A stretch of DNA of 14,515 nucleotides from Candidatus Nomurabacteria bacterium. GTDB lineage: Bacteria > Patescibacteriota > Minisyncoccia > Phycocordibacterales > UBA9973. A program made the translations under genes and the position numbers. Below are positions 5,979-13,082 of this stretch, one piece after another. The stretch is taken from positions 1-14,515 of the forward strand of contig CALRCI010000012.1 of the NCBI GenBank assembly GCA_943354525.1, in the 5' to 3' direction. The stretch's first letter is position 1. Each line of letters starts with the position of its first letter. The notes beneath the pieces are model-generated. The model was not told the DNA's origin. It saw only the letters and a program-made list of their open reading frames with translations, and did no database searches.

Positions 5979-6671
5979 TTATGCGACGTGATATCCGCCA
6001 CGATATGCTTCGCCGATCTTGTTCATGAAGAACTTGATCGAGGCGATAGAACCGTCATTGCCGAGAATCGGATGCTCGATGCCTTTGAGGTTCGTGTCAG
6101 TTGAGCAGAGGGCGATAACCGGTACGCCCATCTTGTGCGCTTCAGTGACAGCAATGTGTTCGCGCTTCGGGTCGACAACAAAGAGTGCGTCAGGAGTTTT
6201 TTTGAGATTGACGAGACCGGAGAAAAGTTTGTTGAGCTTCTCGATTTCAATGTCGAGGAGTCCGCGCTCTTTCTTCGTGTACTTGTCGAGGGCGCCGGAT
6301 GCGCGATCAGCTTTCAACTGTTCGAGACGTTCGATGCGCTTCTTGATTTCCGGATAATTCGTGAGACATCCGCCAACCCAGCGTTCAGTAACGACTGGCA
6401 TCGAGAGTTCGAGCGAGAGATCACGGGCAGCGCCTTTGGCTTCCGGCTTCACACCAACGATGAGAATCTGCTTGCCGAGGCGAGAGAGTTCTGCGACGAA
6501 CGATTGTGCGGCTGCGAGCATCTCCGAACTCTTTTCGAGATCGATGAGGTCGACTTTATTCTTCGTAGTAAAAATATACTTGCTCGTCGATGGATGGCGG
6601 CGGGTCTTCGAGTACCCATAGTGGGCGCCTGCTGCGAACATCTCGTCAACGATTGGACTTACTTTTTGCAT
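5979..6671 (-). CDS. rpsB: 30S ribosomal protein S2 (230 aa)
   Basis: Component of the small ribosomal subunit that joins late in assembly near the S1 and mRNA platform. Family motifs visible are an N-terminal AGAHYGYSKTRRHP (the usual GAHFGH-type stretch), KYIFTTKNKVDLIDLEK, TERWVGGCLTN, DALFVVDPKREHIAVTEAHKMGVPVIALCSTDTN and a final helix IKFFMNKIGEAYRGG. The length is close to E. coli S2 (241) but without a C-terminal extension. Its start is among the few here with a clear Shine-Dalgarno site: AAGGA at 6684-6680, 8 nt from the ATG. It is transcribed with tsf and the 129-residue membrane protein from the promoter at 6838-6865 through a structured leader, which suits autoregulation. Confidence 0.97.
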   Translation of the reverse strand: MQKVSPIVDEMFAAGAHYGYSKTRRHPSTSKYIFTTKNKVDLIDLEKSSEMLAAAQSFVAELSRLGKQILIVGVKPEAKGAARDLSLELSMPVVTERWVGGCLTNYPEIKKRIERLEQLKADRASGALDKYTKKERGLLDIEIEKLNKLFSGLVNLKKTPDALFVVDPKREHIAVTEAHKMGVPVIALCSTDTNLKGIEHPILGNDGSIASIKFFMNKIGEAYRGGYHVA

Positions 6672-6831
6672 GAGAGTATTCCTTATGAATGCTCCTTTCG
6701 AGGGGAGGCTCCGTTTTTAAGCATTTACAGCTCATTCGAACCTTTGGGTTCGAATGACCCCGAGCGTTAGCCGAGGGTTTTCACAGCTCTTCCGTTGCGC
6801 CATAAGGGCGAAACGTCAGAACCACGGATGC
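6672..6831 (-). promoter_or_regulatory. Structured 5' leader of the rpsB operon (about 160 nt)
   Basis: From the predicted start near 6831 to the rpsB ATG the RNA can form at least three stems. The first, at 6815-6793, has CGTT and CGCC helices with a G-A mismatch and a 5-nt loop. The second, at 6757-6732, has a perfect 11-bp stem (TCATTCGAACC with its complement) and a 4-nt loop. The third closes AATGCT/AGCATT at 6725-6720 with 6693-6688, directly 5' of the Shine-Dalgarno site AAGGA (6684-6680). Ribosomal protein S2 is known to autoregulate through its leader in gammaproteobacteria; a similar role here is inference. Confidence 0.5.
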
Positions 6832-6837
6832 CCTACA

Positions 6838-6865
6838 AATATAGCAGAAAACGTAAGAAAATCAA
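6838..6865 (-). promoter_or_regulatory. Promoter TTGATT-N16-TATATT with extended -10, for the rpsB operon
   Basis: On the minus strand TTGATT (6865-6860) and TATATT (6843-6838) are 16 nt apart, with TGC directly before the -10 (extended -10). It is back to back with the promoter at 6880-6908. Confidence 0.65.
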
Positions 6866-6879
6866 GGGAAAGGGGACTA

Positions 6880-6908
6880 TTGACGATATCTACAATATGT
6901 GATACAAT
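6880..6908 (+). promoter_or_regulatory. Promoter TTGACG-N17-TACAAT
   Basis: Near-consensus -35 (6880-6885) and -10 (6903-6908) with the optimal 17-nt spacer. The expected start is near 6915, giving a leader of about 30 nt, AT-rich and without a Shine-Dalgarno site, before the ATG at 6945. Confidence 0.7.
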
Positions 6909-6944
6909 ACACTTAAACAAAAAACAAAAATTAAACTCCTTCCC

Positions 6945-7559
6945 ATGAAAAAATTATTATTTTTACTCGCCTTACTGGCGCCACTTGCTTTTTTTAGCAA
7001 TTGCACTTCAAACAAAGAGGCAAAAATTGCTTCGAAGAAAGTTCCTGTAGCACCCGCACCCGATTCACCAAAACCCAAAGATAAACAGCTTCTTAAATAT
7101 TCTTTCGTTCCGAGAGATATAAAAGTAGTTCAATATCAAAATGGGGTGAGCATCGGATACAACGGTGACGAAAGTTATACGGCTGTTGAAGAGAATGTTC
7201 TATCCGCAGAAGTATATTTCGTTGATTCAAACTCATGTTTGTACCGAATAAAGTTTTTTGCAACCCGAGGATTACATTTTTATAAAAATGTTTATTCTGC
7301 GGCTGATATTAAACCGAAAAACTTGGATAAAACATTCACACCTGACGACCCTACAGATTTTCTTAAAGCAAAAGAAGCATTTACAACGATAACCACTGGA
7401 AACTTAAAAAATATGATTGTTTCAGTTGTAATCGATCCCGACCTTTCATATAGTGAATATGCAAATAGCGGTGTTGTAAAAATGAGAACAAAAGCAAATA
7501 CACCAATTTGGTCTGGAGGAATAGCAATCGGTACAGCGGTAGAGTGGGGTCTAAAATAA
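6945..7559 (+). CDS. Exported protein of unknown function, possible lipoprotein (204 aa)
   Basis: I do not recognise the family. The N-terminus is a signal peptide: MKK, then a hydrophobic core to about residue 17, then FFSNC with Cys20. The Cys could be a lipidation site, but Asn at -1 is not a standard lipobox residue, so cleavage by signal peptidase I remains possible. Next comes a low-complexity Lys/Pro/Ala linker (residues about 24-48), typical of surface tethers. The rest (about 50-204) looks like a beta-rich globular domain without recognisable catalytic motifs; C98 is the only other cysteine. The gene is visibly more AT-rich than its neighbours, has a near-consensus promoter and its own terminator, and so behaves as an independent and possibly acquired unit. 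Confidence 0.75.
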   Translation: MKKLLFLLALLAPLAFFSNCTSNKEAKIASKKVPVAPAPDSPKPKDKQLLKYSFVPRDIKVVQYQNGVSIGYNGDESYTAVEENVLSAEVYFVDSNSCLYRIKFFATRGLHFYKNVYSAADIKPKNLDKTFTPDDPTDFLKAKEAFTTITTGNLKNMIVSVVIDPDLSYSEYANSGVVKMRTKANTPIWSGGIAIGTAVEWGLK

Positions 7560-7570
7560 TGAACTTTTGT

Positions 7571-7606
7571 AAAGAGCTTGAGATAATTTCAATACAGCTC
7601 TTTTTT
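7571..7606 (+). terminator. Intrinsic terminator after the exported-protein gene
   Basis: Stem AAAGAGCT/AGCTCTTT (8 bp), with an additional TGA/TCA pair inside the loop, followed by T residues. It ends immediately before the proS promoter. Confidence 0.8.
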
Positions 7607-7608
7607 AT

Positions 7609-7637
7609 TTGTCTCACACCCCTTTTTGCGCTATGAT
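7609..7637 (+). promoter_or_regulatory. Promoter TTGTCT-N17-TATGAT of proS
   Basis: The -35 TTGTCT (7609-7614) and -10 TATGAT (7632-7637) are separated by 17 nt. The expected start near 7644 gives a leader of only about 4 nt to the ATG at 7648, so the transcript is almost leaderless. Confidence 0.55.
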
Positions 7638-7647
7638 GCACCTATAT

Positions 7648-8901
7648 ATGCGCCAATCACAGCTTTTCACCAAAACTAAACGGGAAGACCCAAAAGACGA
7701 GGTTTCTAAGAACGCCAAGCTTTTACTGCGTGCAGGCTTTGTTCACAAGGAAATGGCTGGCGTGTACTCGTATCTGCCACTTGGCCTGAAGACGCTCCGC
7801 AAGATTGAGCAGATCATTCGCGAAGAGATGAACGCCATCGGCGGACAGGAAATCACGCTCACAGCGCTTCAGGAAAAAGAACTCTGGGACAAGACGAACC
7901 GTTGGGACGATGCCGTCGTCGACAACTGGTTCAAGACAAAATTGAAGAACGATACTGAACTCGGACTCGGCTTCACGCACGAAGAACCGATGACACGTCT
8001 CATGAAAGAACATGTTTCTTCGTATCGTGATCTTCCGAAATCGCTCTATCAATTCCAAACGAAATTCCGCAACGAAACTCGTGCGAAATCCGGCATCATG
8101 CGCACGCGCGAATTCATCATGAAAGATTTGTATTCGTTCTGTCGCGATCAAGCAGAACATGATGCGTTTTATGAAAAGGCGAAGCAGGCGTACGTCAATA
8201 TTTTTAATCGTGTTGGTCTCGGCGACTTGACCTATCTCACATTTGCCTCCGGCGGCGTGTTTTCTAAATACTCCCACGAATTCCAGACACTGACTGAAGC
8301 AGGGGAAGACATCATCTATGTTTCGGCAGAGAAGAAAATCGCCATCAACAAAGAAGTATACAACGATGAAGTGCTCGCCAATCTCGGCGTTTCCAAAGAC
8401 GAACTCACAGAGCGCAAAGCTGTCGAGGTCGGTAATATTTTCACACTCGGCACTCGTTTCTCTGACGCACTTGAACTGACATACGCCGATGAATCTGATG
8501 CTCAACAGAGCGTTTTCATGGGCAGTTACGGTATCGGCCCGGCTCGCGTCATGGGTACGATTGTCGAAGCATTGTCAGATGAGAAGGGCATCATCTGGCC
8601 GGAATCAGTTGCGCCGTTTCGGGTGCATTTGCTCGCGCTCGGTGAAAGTGAGCAGGTGAAGAAAGAATCAGAACAGTTATATTCAGATCTCGTGCTTGCC
8701 GGCGTTGAAGTTATCTTCGATGACCGTGCCGGTCTCTCTGCTGGTGAGAAATTCGCCGATGCGGACTTGCTTGGCATGCCATATCGCGTCGTCGTCTCAG
8801 AACGCAGTCTCGAAGCCGGCGGAGCAGAAATGAAGAAACGTGCAGATTCGGGTAAGGGAGAAATTATTGCGCTCGCGTCGGTCATTGATTTAATAAAGTA
8901 A
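7648..8901 (+). CDS. proS: Prolyl-tRNA synthetase, short form without the INS editing domain (417 aa)
   Basis: Charges tRNA-Pro with proline in the cytoplasm. ATG 7648 gives the typical start MRQSQLFTKTKRE; the in-frame ATGs at 7633 and 7636 overlap the -10 box. Class II motifs are present: the motif 1 region at about residues 45-65, motif 2 at about 137-165 (FQTKFRNETRAKSGIMRTREFIMKD) and motif 3 at about 291-308 (GSYGIGPARVMGTIVEAL). The C-terminal anticodon-binding domain starts at about residue 322 (APFRVHLLALG). Standard bacterial ProRS is about 570 residues and carries an INS editing domain of about 180 residues between motifs 2 and 3. Here that stretch (about 226-262) is reduced to some 35 residues, so editing of Ala-tRNA-Pro in cis should be absent. 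mreB follows after 78 nt on the same strand. Confidence 0.96.
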   Translation: MRQSQLFTKTKREDPKDEVSKNAKLLLRAGFVHKEMAGVYSYLPLGLKTLRKIEQIIREEMNAIGGQEITLTALQEKELWDKTNRWDDAVVDNWFKTKLKNDTELGLGFTHEEPMTRLMKEHVSSYRDLPKSLYQFQTKFRNETRAKSGIMRTREFIMKDLYSFCRDQAEHDAFYEKAKQAYVNIFNRVGLGDLTYLTFASGGVFSKYSHEFQTLTEAGEDIIYVSAEKKIAINKEVYNDEVLANLGVSKDELTERKAVEVGNIFTLGTRFSDALELTYADESDAQQSVFMGSYGIGPARVMGTIVEALSDEKGIIWPESVAPFRVHLLALGESEQVKKESEQLYSDLVLAGVEVIFDDRAGLSAGEKFADADLLGMPYRVVVSERSLEAGGAEMKKRADSGKGEIIALASVIDLIK

Positions 8902-8921
8902 AAGTTTTATTGTGTTTGCTA

Positions 8922-8964
8922 GCGGCCCATGCCGGCCGCGCTTTAATGGACGTTGCGCGGCATG
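8922..8964 (+). other. Mutually exclusive hairpins between proS and mreB
   Basis: Hairpin A pairs GCGGCC (8922-8927) with GGCCGC (8934-8939). Hairpin B pairs CCGCGC (8936-8941) with GCGCGG (8955-8960), and can extend by CATG/CATG (8928-8931 with 8961-8964) across a 4-nt bulge. They share bases 8936-8939, so only one can form at a time. No T-run follows either. The ATG at 8962 lies in the arm of hairpin B, whereas the preferred mreB start at 8980 is outside. Confidence 0.45.
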
Positions 8965-8979
8965 ATTTCGCTAAATCAT

Positions 8980-10026
8980 ATGTTCAAAAAACTATTCCAA
9001 CTATTCTCAAATGATATCGGCATCGACCTCGGCACGGCCAACACGCTCGTCTATTTGAAGGGTCACGGCATCGTCATCAACGAGCCATCCGTCGTCGCGC
9101 TCAACACGAAGACCGGACAAATCGTCGCCGTTGGCGCGGAGGCGAAAGAAATGCTTGGCCGCACGCCCGCTCACGTCCGCGCCGTCCGTCCGCTTGTCGA
9201 CGGCGTGATTTCTGATTTCGAAGTGACGGAAGAAATGCTCGCATACCTCATCGGCAAAGCTGAGAAGATGTCGAAGAAATTTTTTCATCCGCGCGTCGTC
9301 GTCGGCGTACCGTCAGGCTGCACGAACGTAGAAATCCGCGCCGTCTATGACGCTGCTCGCAGCGCTGGCGCACGTGAAGTCTTCATTATTGAAGAACCGA
9401 TGTCTGCCGCTATCGGCATTCGCATTCCCATCAAAGATCCCGTCGGCTCCATCGTCATCGACATCGGTGGCGGCACAACTGACATCGCCGTGATCTCGCT
9501 TGGCGGAATCGTTCGTTCGAAGAATATCAAGATTGCCGGTGATCGGCTCAATAATGACATCGTGCTCTATCTGAAAGATGAATTCAAATTACTCATCGGT
9601 GAGAAGACGGCCGAGAGCGTGAAGATGGCCGTCGGCAACGTCACACCGGGAACATTTATGGAAGCAGCGGTCCGCGGCCGCGATCTCGTGACTGGCCTTC
9701 CACGAGAAGTTATCGTCACTGATACTGATATCCGTGAAGCGATTGGTCCGTCAATCGGACTCCTCATCGATGCCGTGAAAGAAGTGCTTGAGACGACGCC
9801 GCCCGAGCTTCTCTCCGACCTCATGCGCCGCGGAATTATTCTCGTCGGCGGGGGAGCGCTCATCGCCGGTCTCGCCGAACTTCTCGAAAACATGCTGAAA
9901 ATTCCTGTCTATGTCGCCGAAGATCCGCTCACGGCTGTCGCGCGCGGCACCGGAGTCGTGCTCGACGACCTCGAATATTACAAGGACGTTCTCGTTCTCG
10001 CCCAAGATGAACTTCCACCAAGATAA
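8980..10026 (+). CDS. mreB: Rod-shape-determining actin homologue MreB (348 aa)
   Basis: Bacterial actin that polymerises on the inner face of the membrane and guides lateral cell-wall synthesis. The start at ATG 8980 gives MFKKLFQLFSNDIGIDLGTANT, with the usual short amphipathic membrane-binding helix before the first phosphate loop. In-frame TTG 8953 and ATG 8962 would add residues not seen in the family and overlap a hairpin. Actin-fold motifs are phosphate 1 (residues 13-22), the connect region EEPMSAAIG (138-146), phosphate 2 DIGGGTTDIAV (161-171) and the adenosine motif GIILVGGGALIAG (285-297). The length matches the family (about 335-350). The last 20 nt overlap the mreC start. There is no Shine-Dalgarno site. 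Confidence 0.97.
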   Translation: MFKKLFQLFSNDIGIDLGTANTLVYLKGHGIVINEPSVVALNTKTGQIVAVGAEAKEMLGRTPAHVRAVRPLVDGVISDFEVTEEMLAYLIGKAEKMSKKFFHPRVVVGVPSGCTNVEIRAVYDAARSAGAREVFIIEEPMSAAIGIRIPIKDPVGSIVIDIGGGTTDIAVISLGGIVRSKNIKIAGDRLNNDIVLYLKDEFKLLIGEKTAESVKMAVGNVTPGTFMEAAVRGRDLVTGLPREVIVTDTDIREAIGPSIGLLIDAVKEVLETTPPELLSDLMRRGIILVGGGALIAGLAELLENMLKIPVYVAEDPLTAVARGTGVVLDDLEYYKDVLVLAQDELPPR

Positions 10027-10795
10027 AAAACAGCGCCAGCAACGCACATTCGGAGTTCGCGTTATCGTGATTCTCGGCGTACTTGCCATTCTCATCTTCT
10101 CTCCCATCCATAAACCACTTGGCCGTGTCGTAGTCGTCATCACGCATCCGATCGCGAATTTCTTCAGTTCGGTCGGACATGGATTCAGAAATATCGGTAT
10201 CGCATTTTCGAGCAAGCAAAAACTGGCAAATGAAAATGATTCACTACAGCAACAGCTCTATGAATCAGAAGTGAAAAGTGCCGACTACGATAAACTTTCA
10301 AAAGAAAATGCCGAACTGCAAAGCTTGAAAGATCTTTCAATTGGTCGGAAAGTACTTGCACTCGTGACGATGAAGCCGAATCGTACACCATACGATACGA
10401 TTCGCGTCGCACGAGGTGCGCGCGACGGAATTCTCGTCGACGATCTCGTCTATGTCTCACCGACGCTGCTTATTGGCCGCGTCACGCAAGTCATCGGTGG
10501 AGAATCTGAAATCACATTGTTCTCAACTCCGGGAGTCCTGACCGATGTGCGTTTGCTTGGTCCGAATCTCGACGTCACGCTTACCGGTGCGGGCAACGGC
10601 GCATTCACGACGACACTTCCGGCACATACCGATATTCCGGTCGGCACGAGTGTGGTGAGTCCAGAGTACGGCAACGCACTTATCGGTACAGTTGCCGAAG
10701 TTACGGCCGATCCACGTGATCCATTCGAGAAAATTCTTATCCGCATGCCGCACACTATCGAATCGCTCAACTATGTCGCCATCGTCACCAAATGA
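10007..10795 (+). CDS. mreC: Rod-shape-determining protein MreC (262 aa)
   Basis: Membrane-anchored scaffold linking MreB to wall synthases on the outer face of the membrane. ATG 10007 (MNFHQDKKQRQQRTFGVR) gives the expected layout: a basic cytoplasmic tail, one transmembrane helix (residues about 16-32), a coiled coil (about 68-108, KQKLANENDSLQQQL) and the C-terminal beta domain (about 112-262), with DGILVDDLVYV, LIGRVTQVIG and GTSVVSPEYGNALIGTV. Longer in-frame upstream sequence back to about 9911 is a shadow of mreB. The start overlaps mreB by 20 nt and the stop overlaps tgt by 4 nt (ATGA), so translation is probably coupled. mreD is not present next to it. Confidence 0.93.
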   Translation: MNFHQDKKQRQQRTFGVRVIVILGVLAILIFSPIHKPLGRVVVVITHPIANFFSSVGHGFRNIGIAFSSKQKLANENDSLQQQLYESEVKSADYDKLSKENAELQSLKDLSIGRKVLALVTMKPNRTPYDTIRVARGARDGILVDDLVYVSPTLLIGRVTQVIGGESEITLFSTPGVLTDVRLLGPNLDVTLTGAGNGAFTTTLPAHTDIPVGTSVVSPEYGNALIGTVAEVTADPRDPFEKILIRMPHTIESLNYVAIVTK

Positions 10796-12021
10796 AATTC
10801 GAAATTTTTAAAAAACTAGACGGCACGCTCGGACGTACCGGGAAGATCACGACGCCGCACGGAGAAATTCTCACGCCGGCGTTTGTAACTGTCGGTACGA
10901 AGGCGACGGTGAAATCACTCAATCCCGAGCAAGTCCGCGATGCGGGTGCGCAAGTCGTGCTGGCGAATACGTATCATCTATATCTCCAGCCCTGCGATGA
11001 AATCGTACGTGATGCGGGTGGACTCGGTAAATTCATGAATTGGAGCGGACCGACCATGACGGACTCAGGTGGATTTCAAGTTTTTTCGTTGGGCGCTGCG
11101 TATGGCAAAGAAATGTCCAAAGTTCTGAAAATCACTGATCCATCGCTCCTCATTCCCGAGCGTTTCGATGACTCTGATGCGCCGCGTCTTGCGAAGATTG
11201 GCAACGACGGCGTGTCATTCAAGTCGCATCTCGACGGCAGCATGCATTACATCACGCCGGAGAAGTCGATCGAGATCCAGCACAATCTCGGCGCAGACAT
11301 TATTTTCGCATTCGATGAGTGTACGTCGCCGGCAGAGGATTTACGCTACCAAGAAGAAGCACTCTCGCGTACACATGCTTGGGCGAAGCGTAGTCTCGAA
11401 AAACATTTACAATTAAATGCCCTTCGACAAGCTCAGGGCGAACAAAGCATGGCTTTGTTCGGCATCGTTCAAGGCGGCCGTGAAGAATCGCTTCGCAAGA
11501 AATCTGCACAAATAATTTCTGATATGACTGTTGATGGCAAAAGCTTCGACGGCTTTGGTATCGGCGGCAGTTTTGCAAAAGAAGATATGAGTACGGCAGT
11601 GAAATGGGTGAACGAAATTCTTCCCGAAGACAAGCCGCGCCACTTGCTCGGCATTGGAGAGCCGGAGGATTTGTTTATGGGTGTCGAGAACGGCGTCGAT
11701 CTCTTTGACTGCGTCATTCCGACGCGTCTCGGACGCAACGGCACGATTTACACGAAGTATGGGAAGATTAGTATTACGAATACGAAGTTCCGCGATGATT
11801 TCACGCCCGTGGATGAGGGCTGTACGTGTTACACCTGTACGAACTACACGCGCGCCTATCTCGCGCATCTTTTTCACGGCAAGGAAATGCTCGGCGGCAC
11901 GCTCGCCTCGATCCACAATCTCCACTTCATCGTTTCGCTCGTCGATGGCATGCGCGAGGCGATTACGCATGGTACATTTGAGACATATAAACAATCATTT
12001 TTAGCTACGTATGCGAAATAA
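10792..12021 (+). CDS. tgt: tRNA-guanine transglycosylase (409 aa) with variant pocket and in-frame repeat
   Basis: Exchanges guanine 34 of GUN anticodons for a 7-deazaguanine base in queuosine synthesis. The catalytic features are DSGGFQ (general base D91), FDEC (D175, C177), FGIVQGG (223-229), the nucleophile D306 in DLFDCVIPTR, and the zinc site C344, C346, C349 and H375. Two features are odd. About 25 extra residues lie at about 102-133, between DSGGFQVFSLG and the GVSFKSHLDG core. The usual base-binding motif GGLAVGE reads GGSFAKE (258-264). Residues 210-223 (ALRQAQGEQSMALF) are encoded by a repeat-like hairpin tract. The gene starts on the mreC stop (ATGA) and overlaps galE by 11 nt, so it belongs to the mreB-galE operon. 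Confidence 0.96.
   Translation: MKFEIFKKLDGTLGRTGKITTPHGEILTPAFVTVGTKATVKSLNPEQVRDAGAQVVLANTYHLYLQPCDEIVRDAGGLGKFMNWSGPTMTDSGGFQVFSLGAAYGKEMSKVLKITDPSLLIPERFDDSDAPRLAKIGNDGVSFKSHLDGSMHYITPEKSIEIQHNLGADIIFAFDECTSPAEDLRYQEEALSRTHAWAKRSLEKHLQLNALRQAQGEQSMALFGIVQGGREESLRKKSAQIISDMTVDGKSFDGFGIGGSFAKEDMSTAVKWVNEILPEDKPRHLLGIGEPEDLFMGVENGVDLFDCVIPTRLGRNGTIYTKYGKISITNTKFRDDFTPVDEGCTCYTCTNYTRAYLAHLFHGKEMLGGTLASIHNLHFIVSLVDGMREAITHGTFETYKQSFLATYAK
11419..11461. repeat. Repeat-derived double hairpin inside tgt
   Basis: CCCTTCGACAAGCTCAGGG (11420-11438) is a motif I recall as a dispersed intergenic repeat in many environmental bacteria. Its other-strand translations are the familiar RPELVEG and LSLSKG strings. 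It pairs GCCCT/AGGGC. Directly after it, CGAACAAAGC and GCTTTGTTCG form a perfect 10-bp stem around the loop ATG (11439-11461). The tract keeps the tgt reading frame. Dispersal is from memory; this window has one copy only. Confidence 0.6.
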
Positions 12022-13033
12022 AGGCAAAATTCTCGTCACCGGCGGAGCAGGGTACATCGGCTCGCACACGATCATCGAATTGCTCGATGCCGGTTATGAC
12101 GTCGTGTCAGTCGATAATTTTGTAAATTCATCACCAAAAACATTTGATCGCATCAAGAAAATTACTGGAGTACAGGTGAAGAATTATAATCTCGATCTTT
12201 GCTATACCGATAAACTCATCGCCGTTTTCAAAAAAGAAAAAAATATTTCCGGCATCATCCATTTCGCCGCGCTGAAATCCGTGCCCGAATCTGTCGCCGA
12301 ACCGGTGCGCTACTATGGCAATAACATTGGCTCACTTCTCTCAGTGCTTTCTGTCGCTGAGAAATTTCATGTGCGCAAATTTGTTTTTTCTTCGTCGTGT
12401 TCAGTCTATGGCGATGTCACCAAACTTCCCGTCGATGAGAGTACGCCTTTCGGTATTCCTGCATCTCCCTACGCTACGACGAAACAGATGGGGGAGCAGA
12501 TGCTTCTCGATTTCGCTCGTACGAATAAGAATTTCCATTCTGTCGCGCTCAGATATTTCAATCCTGCTGGCGCACATACGTCAGGTATTCTTGGCGAGCT
12601 TCCGGCTGGCCGTCCGACATCTGTCGTGCCGAATATCACACAGACTGCAATCGGTATTCTGAAGCCGCCGATGAAGATTTTCGGTGATTCGTACCAGACT
12701 CGCGACGGCTCATGTATTCGCGATTACGTGCACGTCTCCGATATTGCGCGTGCGCACGTACTCGCACTGGCGAAGATGAAAAGTAATTTCGATATCATCA
12801 ATCTCGGCACCGGTCGTGGTGTGACCGTACTCGAACTCGTGCGTGCATTTGAGCGAGCGAACAACATCAAACTCAGTTACAAAATTACCAAGCCTCGTCC
12901 GGGTGACGTGCCGGCAGTGTATGCGAGCAATAAAAAAGCGATCAAGGTTCTCGGATGGAAAGCGGTATATTCTCTCGATGAGATGCTTCGAAGCGCATGG
13001 CGCTGGGAATACTCTCTGCGGAATAAAAAATAA
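12011..13033 (+). CDS. galE: UDP-glucose 4-epimerase (340 aa)
   Basis: NAD-dependent interconversion of UDP-glucose and UDP-galactose (or the N-acetyl forms), supplying sugars for surface polysaccharide. The Rossmann nucleotide motif is GGAGYIGSH (residues 11-19). The catalytic residues are Ser129 in FSSSCSVYG and Tyr154/Lys158 in SPYATTKQMGE; the 25-residue Ser-Tyr spacing equals that of E. coli GalE. Other family motifs are VDNF, HFAALKSVPES, RYFNPAGAH, YQTRDGSCIRDYVHVSDIARAH, NLGTGRG and RPGDVPAVYASNKKA. The length is typical (about 338). ATG 12011 overlaps the end of tgt by 11 nt, and a terminator follows the stop, so galE is the last gene of the mreB operon. Substrate preference cannot be settled from the sequence. 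Confidence 0.96.
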   Translation: MRNKGKILVTGGAGYIGSHTIIELLDAGYDVVSVDNFVNSSPKTFDRIKKITGVQVKNYNLDLCYTDKLIAVFKKEKNISGIIHFAALKSVPESVAEPVRYYGNNIGSLLSVLSVAEKFHVRKFVFSSSCSVYGDVTKLPVDESTPFGIPASPYATTKQMGEQMLLDFARTNKNFHSVALRYFNPAGAHTSGILGELPAGRPTSVVPNITQTAIGILKPPMKIFGDSYQTRDGSCIRDYVHVSDIARAHVLALAKMKSNFDIINLGTGRGVTVLELVRAFERANNIKLSYKITKPRPGDVPAVYASNKKAIKVLGWKAVYSLDEMLRSAWRWEYSLRNKK

Positions 13034-13066
13034 AAAAGCCACCCATGTTTTCGAGTGGCTTTTAGT
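13034..13066. terminator. Intrinsic terminator between galE and the convergent small gene
   Basis: Stem AAAAGCCAC/GTGGCTTTT (9 bp) with a 12-nt loop, directly after the galE stop. A- and T-tracts on opposite sides suggest it can serve both strands. Confidence 0.85.
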
Positions 13067-13082
13067 GTTGTTGTGGAGCATG

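Noticed and set aside
6135..6770. 211-codon plus-strand ORF
   Set aside because: It is antisense to rpsB and its leader, with no start signals or domain features.
7723..8505. 260-codon minus-strand ORF
   Set aside because: It is wholly antisense to proS, whose family motifs are complete; it has no recognisable motif of its own.
9911..10006. Longer N-terminus for MreC
   Set aside because: The extra 32 residues are a frame shadow of mreB, and ATG 10007 gives the standard MreC layout.
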